64,000 nt of DNA, taken from assembly GCF_003173055.1 (NCBI RefSeq), contig NZ_QGLF01000008.1, forward strand, positions 62,001-126,000, written 5' to 3'. The notes beneath the pieces are model-generated. The model saw only the letters and a list, made by a program, of their open reading frames with translations, did not search any database and had not been told where the DNA came from. The position numbers and the translations under genes were made by a program. Positions 17,656 to 26,267 of this stretch are shown piece after piece (position 1 is the first letter of the stretch; each line of letters opens with the position of its first letter). Source of the stretch: Zavarzinia compransoris. GTDB lineage: Bacteria > Pseudomonadota > Alphaproteobacteria > Zavarziniales > Zavarziniaceae.

Positions 17656-18474
17656 CTACCCGAGCGCGGCCAGGCGGCCGAGCACGGCCTCCGGCGCCGC
17701 ATCCGCGGGGATCGCTGCGAAGATGAATGCGCCGCCCTCGGGGGCTTCGTCCTGCCCGGCCCAATAGCCGGGGGGGAGGACGAGGCCGGACGGCACCCCG
17801 GCCTCCGAGCCCGGGGCGATGAGGAAATCGAAGCCGGGCCCGACCGGTGCCGTGCCGGCATGGCGCAGCCCGACATCCCAGCGGTAATGGCCGGCGATAT
17901 TGATCACCGGCCGGCAGGCGGCGAGCAGCGGCGCCGTCATCGCCACCCCTGGCATCTCTTCCAGCAGCAGGGCGTCGATGCCGCTGTCGCCGAAACTGCG
18001 CAGGAAATCGGCCAGATACAGGGCGGCGCCATCCGCATCCTCGGCCGTCGGCGGCTCGATCGCCAGTCCGGCAAGGCCGGCCGCGAAGGCGACCAGGGCG
18101 CGGGGCGCCGGCAGCGTCAGGGCCAGCGGCAGGGTGGGATAGGTGGCGCGCAGGGCCGCCAGCAGGCCGCGCACCCGGTCCCGCAGGGGTTCGTCCGCCA
18201 GCAGCGCCTTGACCGGGTAGAGCGGGCGGCGCCGGGCTGCCATGGCTTCGGTCAGGTCGGGCCGGCGGGCCGCCGCCGCGATCAGGGGGGCGAGGGGCAG
18301 GGCCGCCACATCGGGCCGCAGCAGCCCTTGCGCCTTGCGGTGCCAGTCGATGAAACGGCTGACGTCATCCCAGGGGATGGCGCCCGCCGCCAGCAGCCGG
18401 CCGCAGTAATCCGTATGGTCCAGCCAGCGCGGGCGGCGCCCCTCGCGGGCCAGGAGATCGCGGAACAGCCCCAT
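17656..18474 (-). CDS. apcE: Fifth subunit of the ketone carboxylase operon (ApcE-like)
   Basis: 272 aa (about 29 kDa) protein that I would not recognise alone. It starts at ATG 18474, two codons past the end of the HyuB-like gene, and is followed by the CoA ligase. Position and size fit the 34-kDa fifth subunit of acetophenone carboxylase, which is loosely attached but required for activity in Aromatoleum. The chain is soluble, rich in alanine and leucine, with DFLRSFGDSGIDALLLEEMPG in the middle and a C-terminal FIFAAIPADAAPEAVLGRLAALG. The fold resembles a barrel of the uroporphyrinogen-decarboxylase/MetE kind only weakly. The symbol rests on synteny. Confidence 0.5.
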   Translation of the reverse strand: MGLFRDLLAREGRRPRWLDHTDYCGRLLAAGAIPWDDVSRFIDWHRKAQGLLRPDVAALPLAPLIAAAARRPDLTEAMAARRRPLYPVKALLADEPLRDRVRGLLAALRATYPTLPLALTLPAPRALVAFAAGLAGLAIEPPTAEDADGAALYLADFLRSFGDSGIDALLLEEMPGVAMTAPLLAACRPVINIAGHYRWDVGLRHAGTAPVGPGFDFLIAPGSEAGVPSGLVLPPGYWAGQDEAPEGGAFIFAAIPADAAPEAVLGRLAALG

Positions 18475-18477
18475 GCC

Positions 18478-20745
18478 TCAGCCCTGCGCCGCGAGGCGCG
18501 CCTCCAGTTCCGCGATGCGGAGTTCCCTTGGATCTGGCATGAAGATCGGCTCGATCGCGCCGGCCTCCATGGTCCGCCGGCTCTTGTCCCAGCCGGCGAC
18601 GATCGTGCCGGGATCGCCCCAGGAGCCGTAATAGGGCAGGTCCGGCGCCGGGCCATCGGTCACCCAGCCGGCGGTGAATTCGGCGAAGGGCTTGCCCCGG
18701 CGCTTGCGCGCCGCGCGTTCCTCGTCGCGCGCGGCGGCGGTCGCCGTCGCGTCCACGATCAGGGTGCGCGGATCATAGACGACGCGATAAATCTCCCGCG
18801 CGCTGTCATGGCTGATCAGGTCTTCGCGCAGGTCCTGCATCACCGCTTCCGGGTCGCGTTCCAGGATGTCGCCGTAACCGCCGCCGGCACCCTGGCAGAT
18901 CATGTAGATCTCGCCTTCCTCGACCATCTCGAAGGTCATGCCGGCATCGGCGGTGACATAGCGCGCCTGGCCGATCGGGCGCTCGTTCATCAGCTGGACG
19001 ATGTCATAGGGGAACAGGGCGGCATTGCCGTGCTCGTTGAACCAGTCGAAGACGTTGACGTCCTTCACCTTGGCGATCGGGTAGGCCGGGCAACTGTAGC
19101 CGCCGAACAGGCCGGGGGCCGAGCAGAAGCGCGAGCCCGACTGCCCGGTCATGAAGCCCCACATGGAGGTGCCGCGCGCGGTCACCATCTGTTCGTAGCC
19201 GAGCCCGCCGCGATACTTGCCCCAGCCCACGCGGTCCCGGGCCAGATGCTGCGCGATCAGGCGCACCATCGGCAGTTCTTCTTCCGCCAGTTCGTATTCG
19301 CCGGTATCGCACATGAAGCCGAACAGGGGCGAGACGCTGTGTTCGCCGTCCCGGTTCTCGCGCGCGCCCTGGCCGTTGCCGTTGATGTCGGCGCAGAAGT
19401 TGCCCGTCACTTCCATGTGCTGGGTCAGGCCGCCGTAGACGAATGTGGCGGGCTGGTTGTACTGGCCGGCAAGGACCACGGTCGCCCGCGCCTTGGCATC
19501 GTCCGGCAGGCTGTAGATGAATTTCGGAAAGGCGACGGTCGCCACCGTGATCGTCCTGAACATGGGCAGCAGGCTCATGGCGCAGGGGGCGTCGTTGTTG
19601 GCGTCGATCAGGGAATTGCGGTCGGTCTCGAAGTCGAAGGCGGCGAGAACCCCGAGGTTATGCGGCAGGTCCGGCCAGATGTTCTGTAGGACGCCGGTCA
19701 GGAAGCAGACCTTGGTCGAGCCCAGCACCGCATTCACCGAACGGTTGGACAATTGGGGCGACGAGCCGCGGAGATCGATGGTCATGCGGTCGCCCTTGAC
19801 CCGGGCGGCGCAGGCGACCTTGAGCAGGGCGGGTTCGCGCAGGGTCGAATCGATCCAGGTGTTGAAGCGGACCACGCCGTCCGGCAGTTCGGCGATGCGG
19901 CGGTGCACTTCCGCCTCGGTATCTTCGAGGTTACGGCGGAGATAGGCGATCAGCGCGTCTTTGCCGAATTCGGCGATCACGGCGCGCACCCGGTCCATCA
20001 GGCGCATGCAGGCATGCAGCTTCACCTTCAGGTCTTCGTATTGCAGCTTCGGATCGCGCACCGAATTCTGCAGGAAGGTCAGGATGTCGCGCTTGACCTG
20101 GAAATCCTCGACGATGCGGAAGGGGCTCATCTTCAGCCCCTCGTCGAAGCGGGATTCCGCCTTGGCCGGCATGCCGCCCGGCTCGATCGCGCCGTTCTCG
20201 CCCTCGTGGATGGTCGAGGACACCCAGCACACCAGTTCGCCGTCGTGGAAGACCGGCATCATCATGCTCTGGTCGGTGTTGTGGATGCCGCCGTAACGCG
20301 AATCATTGTGGATGAAACCATCGCCGTGGCGCACCCCGACGGAAGGGTCATGGGTCCAGTATTTGTTGACGAACTTGATCGGATATTGGCAGACCCCGGC
20401 GAAGGTGACGATGCCGGCGGGCGAGATTTCCGAAAGATCGCCGCTGGCCGTGAAGATCGCGGTGACGAGGTCGCCCCATTTGGCGCCGGGGGCGGCGCCC
20501 ATCTGCTCGACCATGCGGAAACTCTCGGCCAGCGCCGAGACGACGCGGCCGCGCACCTGGTTCAGGAGATGGGGATCGCCCTGGGTGTCCAGCGCCCGGT
20601 CCTCCGCGGCCGTGCGCGGTTCCAGCTTGTGGTTGCGCATGATCGCCGGGTCGGGGCCGTAGAAGAGCTGGTGCTCGTCGACGAAATCCTGCAGCAGCTT
20701 GCGTTCGCCGACACTGAGGGTGGCAAGGCCGGGCATCACGTTCAT
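18478..20745 (-). CDS. apcD: HyuB-like subunit of ATP-dependent ketone carboxylase (ApcD-like / acetone carboxylase alpha-like)
   Basis: 755 aa, start at ATG 20745 behind GAGGAGAA. It belongs to the hydantoinase B/acetone carboxylase alpha family: GDLVTAIFTASGDLSEISPAG, the HNDSRYGGIHNTDQSMMMPVF segment, DLRGSSPQLSNRSVN, and QGAGGGYGDILERDPEAV near the C-terminus. In these enzymes this subunit carries the carboxylation site, where enol phosphate and carboxyphosphate meet. It is one of five consecutive carboxylase genes (25280 to 17656) with tiny gaps. Length is close to acetone carboxylase alpha and to the 75-kDa acetophenone carboxylase subunit. Confidence 0.85.
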   Translation of the reverse strand: MNVMPGLATLSVGERKLLQDFVDEHQLFYGPDPAIMRNHKLEPRTAAEDRALDTQGDPHLLNQVRGRVVSALAESFRMVEQMGAAPGAKWGDLVTAIFTASGDLSEISPAGIVTFAGVCQYPIKFVNKYWTHDPSVGVRHGDGFIHNDSRYGGIHNTDQSMMMPVFHDGELVCWVSSTIHEGENGAIEPGGMPAKAESRFDEGLKMSPFRIVEDFQVKRDILTFLQNSVRDPKLQYEDLKVKLHACMRLMDRVRAVIAEFGKDALIAYLRRNLEDTEAEVHRRIAELPDGVVRFNTWIDSTLREPALLKVACAARVKGDRMTIDLRGSSPQLSNRSVNAVLGSTKVCFLTGVLQNIWPDLPHNLGVLAAFDFETDRNSLIDANNDAPCAMSLLPMFRTITVATVAFPKFIYSLPDDAKARATVVLAGQYNQPATFVYGGLTQHMEVTGNFCADINGNGQGARENRDGEHSVSPLFGFMCDTGEYELAEEELPMVRLIAQHLARDRVGWGKYRGGLGYEQMVTARGTSMWGFMTGQSGSRFCSAPGLFGGYSCPAYPIAKVKDVNVFDWFNEHGNAALFPYDIVQLMNERPIGQARYVTADAGMTFEMVEEGEIYMICQGAGGGYGDILERDPEAVMQDLREDLISHDSAREIYRVVYDPRTLIVDATATAAARDEERAARKRRGKPFAEFTAGWVTDGPAPDLPYYGSWGDPGTIVAGWDKSRRTMEAGAIEPIFMPDPRELRIAELEARLAAQG

Positions 20746-20762
20746 GGCTGTTCTCCTCGGTC

Positions 20763-22898
20763 TCAGGCGTCGATGCGGGTGAACCAGACGGCGCCCTGGG
20801 CCGCGGCCTCGTAGCGCCAGCCGGGTTCGACCAGATAGGTGGTGTGACTGGTGGTGATCACCGCCGGACCGTCGATGACGACCCCGTGTTCGAGCGCGGC
20901 GGCGTCATAGATCGCCGTCTCGATCGCCGCGTCGTGATCGACGAAATGGCAGGGGCGCGTGGCCACCGGGGCGGGCGCCGGCACGCGCCGGGCGCCGGGG
21001 TGGATGTCCCGGAAATCGACGGCGTCGAGTTCGACATAGGAACAGACCCGGATGGTGTTGATGCGCACCCCGGCCTCCGCTGCCTGGCTGCCCTCGCCGA
21101 AGCGCTCGCCGTAGGACCGGTGGAACTGGTCGATCAGCTTCACCACGTCGGCCAGCGATGCCAGGCGGTGCAGATCGGTCACCACCGTGGTCTGGACCCG
21201 CTGGTTGCCGTAGCGCATGTCGAGTTCGGTGCGATAGCGGATCGCCTCGGCCGGCATGCCCTGGCGCAGCAGGTCTTCGCGGCCCCGGCGCTCCAGTTCC
21301 TCGACCATGCGGTTGAGCTTGTCGAAATCGGTGAAGAGCTGCTTGCGGTTGGCGTCGAACAGCACGGTGAAGGTCGACATTTCGTGGATGTGGAGCTGCG
21401 ACAGGTTACCGGCGCCGCAGGCCGAGAAGACGGAGGCGAAGGGCGGCGCCAGGATGCGCCCGATGCCGAGCCCGCGGGCGATGCCGCAGGCATGCAGCGG
21501 CCCGTTGCCGCCGTAGGTCAGCAGGGTGAATTCGCTCGGCTCATACCCGAAAGTGCGCAGTTCGGTGGCGACGCCGTTGGCCATGTCGAGATCGACGGTG
21601 CGCTTGATCAGCTTCGCCGCCGCGATCAGGTCGAGATCGAGGGGATCGCACAACTCGTCCTCGATCGCCTGGCGGGCCCGGCGCGGGTTCAGCTTGATAT
21701 AACCGTTGGCATAATTATCCGGATCGAGATAGCCGAGCAGGAGGTCGGCGTCGGTCACCGTCGGGTTCATGCCGCCGCGGTCGTAGCAGGCGGGGCCGGG
21801 GTCGGAGCCGGCGCTTTTCGGCCCGCATTGGACGGTGTCGTACATGCGGTTGTGCTGGGCGATCGAGCCCCCGCCCGAGCCGAGCGTCGCCAGATGCACC
21901 ATGGGCACGGAGACCAGCCAGCGTTCGATGGTCGGCTGGAAATCATAGAACTTCACGCCGCCGTCGACGACGAGGCCGATGTCGTAGGACGTTCCGCCCA
22001 TGTCGGTGGCGACGACATTGCCGAGGCCGGCGCGCTTCGCCAGGTGTTCCGCCGCCGCGATGCCGGAGACCGGCCCCGAATGCACGGTCTGGAGCGCGTC
22101 GGTCGAATTCAGCTGCGCCATGCCGCCCGAATTATGCACCACCAGCATGGGCTTGGCGTAACCCGAGGCGCGCAGGTTGCGTTCGAGCGACGAGAGGCCG
22201 AAATACATCGCCTTGTGCAGGAAGGCGTCCATGATCGTCGACATGGAGCGGACGTATTCGCCCTTGCGGCCCGCCACCTGATGGGACAGCAGCAGAGGCA
22301 CGGCGCCCAGCATGTGTTCCGGATAATCCTCGACGAAGATTTCCTGGACGCGCAGCTCATGCGCCGGGTTGCTCACCGAATTGGCCAGTACCACCACCAG
22401 GGCTTCGGCGCCGGCATCGATCAGGTCGCGGATCTGGCGGCGCAGGTCGTCCTCGTCCAGCGCGATCAGCACCTCGCCCTTGTAATCGACCCGTTCCCGG
22501 ACGGTGCGGATCATCTCGATCGGCACCAGGGGATGGGGGCGCTCGGCGTTCGGGATGTCCTGCTGCACCGTGATCGACAGACCTTCGCCATAACCGCGCC
22601 CGCGCGACAGCGGTACGGTCGACTTGAAGCCGGCGGTGGTGAGCAGGCCGATGCGGGGGCCGCGCCGTTCGATCAGGGCATTGGTGCCGAGGGTGGTGGC
22701 ATAGCGGACCGAATCCACTTCCGCCAGCATGTCCTCGCGCGTGGTGCCCACCTCGCGGCAGGCGAAATCCAGCGCCTCGTTGAAGCCGAGCGCCAGATTA
22801 TGCTTGGTGGTCAGGGCCTTGGACTGGACGTAGCGGTCGCCCCAGATGACGAAGCAATCGGTGAAGGTGCCGCCGATATCGACAGAGACGCGTTTCAT
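20763..22898 (-). CDS. apcC: HyuA-like ATPase subunit of ketone carboxylase (ApcC-like / acetone carboxylase beta-like)
   Basis: 711 aa, start at ATG 22898 with GAGGA 8 bases upstream. The ASKHA-type ATPase signature DIGGTFTDCFV opens the protein; RYATTLGTNALIERRGPRIGLLTT and VATDMGGTSYDIGLVVDGG follow, with GSGGGSIA and GPACY after them. This subunit uses ATP to phosphorylate substrate (ketone enol or bicarbonate). A second HyuA-like protein is encoded at 23349, so the operon carries two ATPase subunits, as acetophenone carboxylase does. Three-subunit acetone carboxylase has only one. Confidence 0.85.
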   Translation of the reverse strand: MKRVSVDIGGTFTDCFVIWGDRYVQSKALTTKHNLALGFNEALDFACREVGTTREDMLAEVDSVRYATTLGTNALIERRGPRIGLLTTAGFKSTVPLSRGRGYGEGLSITVQQDIPNAERPHPLVPIEMIRTVRERVDYKGEVLIALDEDDLRRQIRDLIDAGAEALVVVLANSVSNPAHELRVQEIFVEDYPEHMLGAVPLLLSHQVAGRKGEYVRSMSTIMDAFLHKAMYFGLSSLERNLRASGYAKPMLVVHNSGGMAQLNSTDALQTVHSGPVSGIAAAEHLAKRAGLGNVVATDMGGTSYDIGLVVDGGVKFYDFQPTIERWLVSVPMVHLATLGSGGGSIAQHNRMYDTVQCGPKSAGSDPGPACYDRGGMNPTVTDADLLLGYLDPDNYANGYIKLNPRRARQAIEDELCDPLDLDLIAAAKLIKRTVDLDMANGVATELRTFGYEPSEFTLLTYGGNGPLHACGIARGLGIGRILAPPFASVFSACGAGNLSQLHIHEMSTFTVLFDANRKQLFTDFDKLNRMVEELERRGREDLLRQGMPAEAIRYRTELDMRYGNQRVQTTVVTDLHRLASLADVVKLIDQFHRSYGERFGEGSQAAEAGVRINTIRVCSYVELDAVDFRDIHPGARRVPAPAPVATRPCHFVDHDAAIETAIYDAAALEHGVVIDGPAVITTSHTTYLVEPGWRYEAAAQGAVWFTRIDA

Positions 22899-22902
22899 CG
22901 GG

Positions 22903-23337
22903 TCAGTCCTCGGGATGGCCGTGACGGTGGTGGTGATGGTGGTGATGGTGACCTTCGGGACGCGGCAGGTCCTTTGCCGGGGTCCGTTCCGTCACCGGCC
23001 TGCGCTGCGCCCATTGCGCCTTCAGGGCGTCGAGGTCGAATTCGATGTCATGCACCGGCGGGTGGCCCGGCACGGTGTATTCGGTCTCGACCATCGTGCC
23101 GCAGCTCGGGCAGTAATATTCGAGGATGCGGCACCAGCGCGGGTCGGGGGTGAAGGTGAAGGCATATTTGCCGGTATCGAGCAGGGGCTTGTGGATATCG
23201 GCCGGCTCGCGGTCGTAGACCAGCAGGCCCTCCTTGTAGCTGCGGCGGGCGTCGCCGATGTCATGGTCGCAGCGGCGGCATTCCCATCGCTCGCCGGCGA
23301 GATCGATGCGCAGATATTCCGTAACCAGCACCTTCAC
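22903..23337 (-). CDS. apcB: Small zinc-ribbon subunit of ketone carboxylase (ApcB/gamma-like) with polyhistidine tail
   Basis: 144 aa from a GTG at 23337, preceded by GAGGAG at good spacing; no suitable ATG exists. Two cysteine pairs form a zinc ribbon: CRRC near residue 20 and CPSC near residue 82. The phrase GLLVYDREPADIHKPLLD matches the gamma subunit of acetone and acetophenone carboxylases. The C-terminus carries eight consecutive histidines followed by RHGH, written with mixed CAC and CAT codons, so it is not a simple repeat slip. The tail could bind metal ions. It lies 11 bases after the first HyuA-like gene and 4 before the second. Confidence 0.82.
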   Translation of the reverse strand: MKVLVTEYLRIDLAGERWECRRCDHDIGDARRSYKEGLLVYDREPADIHKPLLDTGKYAFTFTPDPRWCRILEYYCPSCGTMVETEYTVPGHPPVHDIEFDLDALKAQWAQRRPVTERTPAKDLPRPEGHHHHHHHHRHGHPED

Positions 23338-23348
23338 GGTCTGTCTCC

Positions 23349-25280
23349 TCAATTGTCGCGGGCGAGCAGCGTGTCGCGATTGGCATTGACGCTGAACCGC
23401 CATCCCCGGCCGATGCGCGCCGTGAAGAAGGCTTCTTCGAGAATGCAGGGGCCGGCCGCCTCGGCCCCCGGGATCTGGTCCTCCAGCTTGTGGACGGGCA
23501 GTTCGGCCGCGCCGAGGCCGGGCAGGGCCAGGCGGCGGGCGGCGGCGACCCCGGCCGGGCTGGCCGGCGGGGCCGCCCCGTTGAGCAGCCGCGCGTGGTT
23601 GATGGCGCGCACCGCCCGCAGTTCCAGGACGATGGCGCCGGCGCCGGCAAGCGCGGCCGGCAGGCCCTGTCCGGGGTTCCAGGCGTGGGGGCCTTGCCCG
23701 TCGCCGGGGTCGGGGGACAGCGACCAGTCGAGCCGGCAGTCGGCGATGTCGAAGCCTTCGGCGAACATGTCGCGCGCGGCCTGCCGGCGCAGGTCCGCCG
23801 CGGCCTCGTCCAGGGCGGCCGGGTCGGCGCTGCCGATCACGCGGCTGTAGCCCTGGGCGATATCGGAGAAGCCGATGCCGAAGGCGGAGAAGACGGCGGC
23901 AAGGCCGGGGATGATCACCCGGCGGATGCCGGCGGCTTCGGCGATGGCGGAAACCACGAAGGGGCCGGCGCCGCCGAAGGCCGCCAGCACGGTGTCGTCG
24001 TCGATGGCGGTGAACTGGATCAGGCTGTCGGCGATCCGGGCGACCCAGGCGTGCTCAGCCGCCGCCAGCGCCGCCGGAAGGTCGAGGCCGAGGGGGGCGG
24101 CGATGGCGGCCTGCACCGCCGCCTCGGCCCGGGCGCGGTCCAGCTTCATGGTGCCGCCGAAATAGGTCGCCGGATCGATCAGCCCGGTCAGCAGGAAGAC
24201 GTCGGTGATCGTCGCCTGGGTCCCGCCGAGGCCGAAGCAGGCCGGCCCCGGCGCGCCGCCGACCGATTCCGGCCCCACCGCGATGGCGCCGTCCCTCACT
24301 TCGAGGATGGAGGAACCGCCGACGCCGACGCTGACGATCTCCGCCAGGGGGAAGGAGATCTCGATATTCTCGACCTCGCCCCGGCGCCGGGCGCGGGGCA
24401 CGCCGCCTTCGACCAGGCCGATGTCGGTGGTGGTGCCGCCGATATCCATGGTCAGCAGGCGCTTGAAGCCATAGTGCCGGGCCAGCGCGCGGGCGCCCTC
24501 CATGCCGCCCTGGGGGCCGGAGCCATAGGTCTTCACCGCGATGGTGCGGGCGACGCGGGAACTGTCGCCGTCGTTGCGGAAGATCAGCAGCGGGTTCTGG
24601 TGCTTGTAGTCGCGCAGGATCGCTTCCGCGTTGTAGAGGAAGTTTTCCATCGCCGGGTGCAGGAAGGCATTGATCAGCGCCGACCAGCAGCGCCGTTCCG
24701 CCTCGACGTCGTCGACCAGATCGGAGGCGCAGAGCACGGGCACGACGCCCAGCAGATGGCGCGGGAATTTCCGCAGGATCGCGCGCTTCAGCCGCTGTTC
24801 GTCCGCGCGGTAGCCGGCGCCGTCGAGGCTGATGACGATGCGGTTGGCGCCGGCATTGGTCAGGCGGTTCACGGCGGTGACCAGGGCACCGTCGAAAGCC
24901 TCGCCCGAGAGGCCGGTATCGATCGCCGTCACCCGGTCGCCGACCAGGACCGCGAACATGTCGGCGGTGGCGGCGCTGCGGGTCAGGGCCGCGGTATCGC
25001 CCGCGCCCGACAGGATGAGGCCGAGGCGCGGCCCCTTCTTCTCGACGATGGCATTGGTGCCCTGGGTCGTCGAATAGCGGATGTGATCGGTGGCGAGCAG
25101 GAGATCGACCAGCCGTTCCTCGCCGTAGAGGGCAAGCGACGCCTTCTTCAACCCTTCGAAGAAGCATTTCGACAAGTCGTAGGGCGTGGTGATCGTCTTG
25201 GTGTGGTGCACCTTGGCGCCGTCGATGACGCAGATGTCGGTCAGCGTGCCGCCGTTGTCGATATTGATCAGAAGACCCAT
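23349..25280 (-). CDS. apcA: HyuA-like ATPase subunit, first gene of ketone carboxylase operon (ApcA-like)
   Basis: 643 aa (about 68 kDa), close to the 70-kDa first subunit of acetophenone carboxylase. The N-terminus reads LLINIDNGGTLTDICVIDG, the phosphate-binding loop of hydantoinase/oxoprolinase A proteins. RYSTTQGTNAIVEKKGPRLGLI and LLTMDIGGTTTDIGLV are the other ATPase blocks, and GGAGPFVVSAIAEAAG follows. N8 stands where its paralogue at 20763 has I8 (DNGGT versus DIGGT). Both copies keep the downstream DIGGT block. It is the promoter-proximal gene of the operon. Alternative reading: generic hydantoinase/oxoprolinase protein. Confidence 0.8.
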   Translation of the reverse strand: MGLLINIDNGGTLTDICVIDGAKVHHTKTITTPYDLSKCFFEGLKKASLALYGEERLVDLLLATDHIRYSTTQGTNAIVEKKGPRLGLILSGAGDTAALTRSAATADMFAVLVGDRVTAIDTGLSGEAFDGALVTAVNRLTNAGANRIVISLDGAGYRADEQRLKRAILRKFPRHLLGVVPVLCASDLVDDVEAERRCWSALINAFLHPAMENFLYNAEAILRDYKHQNPLLIFRNDGDSSRVARTIAVKTYGSGPQGGMEGARALARHYGFKRLLTMDIGGTTTDIGLVEGGVPRARRRGEVENIEISFPLAEIVSVGVGGSSILEVRDGAIAVGPESVGGAPGPACFGLGGTQATITDVFLLTGLIDPATYFGGTMKLDRARAEAAVQAAIAAPLGLDLPAALAAAEHAWVARIADSLIQFTAIDDDTVLAAFGGAGPFVVSAIAEAAGIRRVIIPGLAAVFSAFGIGFSDIAQGYSRVIGSADPAALDEAAADLRRQAARDMFAEGFDIADCRLDWSLSPDPGDGQGPHAWNPGQGLPAALAGAGAIVLELRAVRAINHARLLNGAAPPASPAGVAAARRLALPGLGAAELPVHKLEDQIPGAEAAGPCILEEAFFTARIGRGWRFSVNANRDTLLARDN

Positions 25281-25454
25281 GCCCCGTTCCCGCCTCTGAT
25301 GAGGGGACGCCGGGCCCTCGGCCTTGGCTCAGGCACGCTTCTCCCGTCGCCGCGGCGCCGCCCTGTGCAGGCGGCGACTCCGGCCCTCGAAGATGCTCGA
25401 CCTGACGTTCCCTCGTTTCGTTGAGGTCATTCTTGTCGGGGCGGGGCGGTCAAG

Positions 25455-25474
25455 CTCCCCCCGATCGGGGGGAG
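25455..25474. terminator. 20-bp perfect inverted repeat
   Basis: CTCCCCCCGATCGGGGGGAG is self-complementary over 20 bases. It lies 26 bases beyond the stop of the TetR gene at 25500 and about 175 upstream of the carboxylase operon start. It may end TetR transcription or act as a protein site; there is no U-tract. Confidence 0.35.
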
Positions 25475-25499
25475 TCCGGCGGGGGGAGGGGGCGCGGCG

Positions 25500-26180
25500 T
25501 CAGCGTTCGAGGATGGCGGTGACGGCGTCTTCGAGGCTGCGGATGCGGGCTTCGACCCGGCGGCGCCAGTCGGCGGTCGGCGGGCGTTCGATTTCCAGCT
25601 TCATCTCGGTCACCGCCAGGGCATGGACCACCATGTCGATGCACAGGTTGCAGCGATCCTCGCAATCCTCGGCGGAGAGGTCAGGGCGCATGGCGACGAA
25701 GCGCTGCGCCGCCACCAGCATGCCCTCGATCAGCGAGGGCGGCAGGGTCAGGCGCAGGAAATTCTGGTCGGTGCGATATTGCAGCAGGAAGCGCAGGTAA
25801 TGATTGCCCTCGGGCCGGGGCATCAACTCTTCCGCCAGCGGCACGATGAAGGCGCTGGCCAGGGCCATGACCGACGGGCTGCTGTCGCCCAGCATGGCCA
25901 TGCGGCGGGCATTGATCGCGGTCATCCGCATGCGGAACACCTCGATCACCAATTGCTCGAACGAGCCGAAGTAATAGGTGACGGCGGCGGCATTCCGCTG
26001 GCCGGCGGCCTGCTGGATCATGCGCTGGCTGACATTGGCGATGCCGCGCTGGCCGAGCAGGCGCTCCGCCGCCAGGATCAGGCGCCGCCTTGTCCGTTCC
26101 GCCTTGGCGGCCCCGCCTTCGGGGTTGAGGTCGCCGGCGGCCGGCGGGCGATAGCGGGGGCGAAGGGCGGTGCTCGACAT
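25500..26180 (-). CDS. TetR-family transcriptional regulator
   Basis: 226 aa from the ATG at 26180 (MSSTALRP); the open frame begins earlier but that segment is atypical. The helix-turn-helix reads TRRRLILAAERLLGQRGIANVSQRMIQQAAGQRNAAAVTYYFGSFEQLV, as in TetR regulators with a YYFGS variant of the usual YYHF. The C-terminal half has a short cysteine cluster (CEDRCNLC), possibly effector or metal binding. It lies just ahead of, and in the same direction as, the carboxylase operon (start 25280), so control of that operon is plausible. The metQ gene follows on the other side. Confidence 0.85.
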   Translation of the reverse strand: MSSTALRPRYRPPAAGDLNPEGGAAKAERTRRRLILAAERLLGQRGIANVSQRMIQQAAGQRNAAAVTYYFGSFEQLVIEVFRMRMTAINARRMAMLGDSSPSVMALASAFIVPLAEELMPRPEGNHYLRFLLQYRTDQNFLRLTLPPSLIEGMLVAAQRFVAMRPDLSAEDCEDRCNLCIDMVVHALAVTEMKLEIERPPTADWRRRVEARIRSLEDAVTAILER

Positions 26181-26225
26181 GCTCTGGTCATCGGCTGCGC
26201 GACAGGGTTGCGCGCCAAACGAACA

Positions 26226-26257
26226 CCCCCGCCGCACGCTGTCAAGCACGGCGGGGG
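26226..26257 (-). terminator. Hairpin downstream of metQ
   Basis: CCCCCGCCG (26226-26234) pairs exactly with CGGCGGGGG (26249-26257), stem 9, loop 14. It lies 10 bases past the metQ stop on the minus strand and ahead of the TetR start. The following bases are only mildly T-rich. Confidence 0.5.
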
Positions 26258-26267
26258 CGGGAGGGGC

